Origin: Micromonospora zamorensis | GTDB taxonomy: Bacteria > Actinomycetota > Actinomycetes > Mycobacteriales > Micromonosporaceae | Length of the DNA stretch: 64,000 nucleotides | NCBI RefSeq assembly: GCF_900090275.1 | Contig: NZ_LT607755.1 | Location: 5,332,001 to 5,396,000, forward strand | Reading direction: 5' to 3' | Shown: piece after piece, positions 63,036 through 64,000 of the stretch | Numbering within the stretch: position 1 is the stretch's first letter | Layout of the letters: every line of letters begins with the position of its first letter | Notes under the pieces: model-generated | The model's database searches: none | What the model was told of the DNA's origin: nothing | What the model saw: only the letters and a program-made list of their open reading frames with translations | Made by a program: the position numbers and the translations under genes

Positions 63036-63974
63036 ATGTTCCGCTACATCTTGCGGCGCCTACTGCAGATGGTCCTGGCGTTCTTCGGGACCACCCTGAT
63101 CGTCTACGCGCTGACATTCGCCGGACAGGGCGACCCGATCCAGGCGCTCGCCGGTGAGCGGCCGGTGACGCCAGCCCAACGGGCCTACCTGACCGAGAAG
63201 TACAACCTGGATCAGACGGGCGTCGGCGGCTTCTTCTACCGCTACTTCGACTACGTGAAGGACCTGCTCCAGGGCAACCTGGGCGAGTCGCTCACCGGTC
63301 GGAGCATCGGTGACATCCTCCAGCAGGCCTGGCCGGTCACCGTGCGGCTCGCGCTCATCGCCCTCGCCGTGGCGATCATCTTCGGAGTCAGCGCGGGCGT
63401 GATCGCCGGTATCCGCCGAGCCAGCATCTTCGACAACTCGACGCTGGTGCTGACCCTGCTGGTGCTGGGCATCCCGACGATCGTGCTGGCGCCGCTGGCG
63501 CAGTATTTCCTGGGCGTCAAGTGGCAGCTGTTCCCGCCCACCGCCGGCTCGGACCCGACGTTCTACGCGCTCCTGCTGCCGGGCATCGTGCTCGGCTCGC
63601 TGTCGCTGGCCACCGCGCTGCGGCTCACCCGGGCCTCGGTGGCGGAGAACCTGCGCGCGGACTACGTCCGGACCGCCCGGTCCAAGGGCCTGGTCAAGCG
63701 CCGCATCGTCATCGTCCACGTGCTGCGCAACTCACTGATCCCGGTGGTCACCTTCCTCGGTGTGGAGCTGGGCAACCTGATGAGCGGCGCGATCATCACC
63801 GAGGGCGTCTTCAACATCCCCGGCGTCGGCTTCAACCTCTTCCGCGGCATCCGCACCGAGGACGGCCCCCTCGTGGTGGGCATCGTCAGCGTGCTCGTCG
63901 TGGTCTACCTGGTCTCGAACCTGGTGGTGGACGTCCTGTACGCCGTACTCGACCCGAGGATCCGCTATGAGTGA
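63036..63974 (+). CDS. Peptide ABC transporter permease (DppB/OppB type)
   Basis: A 312-residue permease with the family start MFRYILRRLLQMVLAFFGTT, the cytoplasmic loop ADYVRTARSKGLVKRRIVIVH and the end YAVLDPRIRYE. It has about six membrane helices. It pairs with a DppC-type permease that should begin at 63992. It lies 197 bp after the binding-protein gene, past the intercistronic hairpin. Confidence 0.93.
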   Translation: MFRYILRRLLQMVLAFFGTTLIVYALTFAGQGDPIQALAGERPVTPAQRAYLTEKYNLDQTGVGGFFYRYFDYVKDLLQGNLGESLTGRSIGDILQQAWPVTVRLALIALAVAIIFGVSAGVIAGIRRASIFDNSTLVLTLLVLGIPTIVLAPLAQYFLGVKWQLFPPTAGSDPTFYALLLPGIVLGSLSLATALRLTRASVAENLRADYVRTARSKGLVKRRIVIVHVLRNSLIPVVTFLGVELGNLMSGAIITEGVFNIPGVGFNLFRGIRTEDGPLVVGIVSVLVVVYLVSNLVVDVLYAVLDPRIRYE

Positions 63975-63991
63975 GCGCAGCGAGGTGCCGC

Positions 63992-64000
63992 ATGAGTGAC
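63992..64000 (+). CDS. Start of next importer gene (truncated by the window edge)
   Basis: An ATG beginning MSD lies behind GAGGTGCCGC, 17 bp after the permease stop. Only three codons are visible, so the product cannot be read; a DppC-type permease is expected from operon order. An earlier ATG at 63967 yields only a 10-codon ORF. Confidence 0.45.

Overview
The window is high-GC actinobacterial DNA. Codon use is strongly G/C at third positions, GTG starts and 4-base ATGA/GTGA overlaps are frequent, and TTA codons are rare. Gene content (Sdh1-type succinate dehydrogenase, LDH-like malate dehydrogenase, monomer-sized NADP isocitrate dehydrogenase, ECF42- and SigE-type sigma factors, DNA-binding proteins with TPR-like tails) fits Micromonosporaceae, probably Micromonospora or a close relative. 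The genus is an inference. The region reads as chromosomal: I see no insertion sequence, phage, CRISPR array, rRNA or tRNA gene.

Layout. 1-4.7 kb: start of an HxlR regulator divergent from a quinone oxidoreductase, then three Xre-like regulators and a small charged protein. 4.8-8.0 kb: an ECF42-type sigma factor with its YCII partner and three small proteins. 8.1-14.2 kb: a complete five-gene peptide ABC importer on the minus strand, in the order D-F-C-B-A. 14.2-14.65 kb: a repeat-rich gap. 14.65-17.5 kb: tldD-pmbA. 17.7-21.5 kb: sdhCAB. 21.6-33.1 kb: small housekeeping and accessory genes (Nudix, pterin-dehydratase-like, VOC, LysR, PH domain, methyltransferase, MFS, an ArsR/AHSA1 operon, NAD(P)H oxidoreductase, nucleotidyltransferase, DUF4253, HxlR/DoxX). 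33.1-38.5 kb: ychF, peptidase E, a SigE-type sigma factor with a proline-rich membrane partner, and a covalent flavoprotein. 38.5-40.5 kb: an Ada-AlkA fusion overlapping an alkyltransferase gene. 40.6-47 kb: a heterodimeric ABC exporter and valS. 47-52.3 kb: a secreted nuclease-like protein and a five-gene ABC-2 cluster. 52.6-56.2 kb: an APS kinase fused to a degenerate ATP-sulfurylase domain, then a DeoR regulator and galT. 56.5-60.8 kb: icd, an MBL hydrolase, mdh and folD. 61.2 kb to the end: a second peptide ABC importer that continues past the window.

How the genes work together. The central-carbon block (sdhCAB, icd, mdh) supplies three TCA-cycle steps, and folD supplies one-carbon units. 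Two separate oligopeptide importers suggest peptide scavenging. The Ada-AlkA/Ogt pair is a two-gene alkylation-repair operon. Several small operons carry their own regulator and a visible operator candidate (HxlR, ArsR, DeoR).

The most unusual signal is a family of perfect palindromes sharing the edge TGATCA(T/A)GA(A/G)GTT. One copy separates sdhB from the Nudix gene and one separates the MBL gene from mdh; each of these supplies a stop codon. A third sits inside the alkA domain as an exact multiple of three bases. A second, unrelated palindrome lies beside a 7-bp tandem repeat at 14.4 kb. Other points worth checking are three genes with single TTA codons, an inverted repeat that covers a ribosome-binding site at 22.75 kb, and the pseudo-ATP-sulfurylase/APS kinase fusion.
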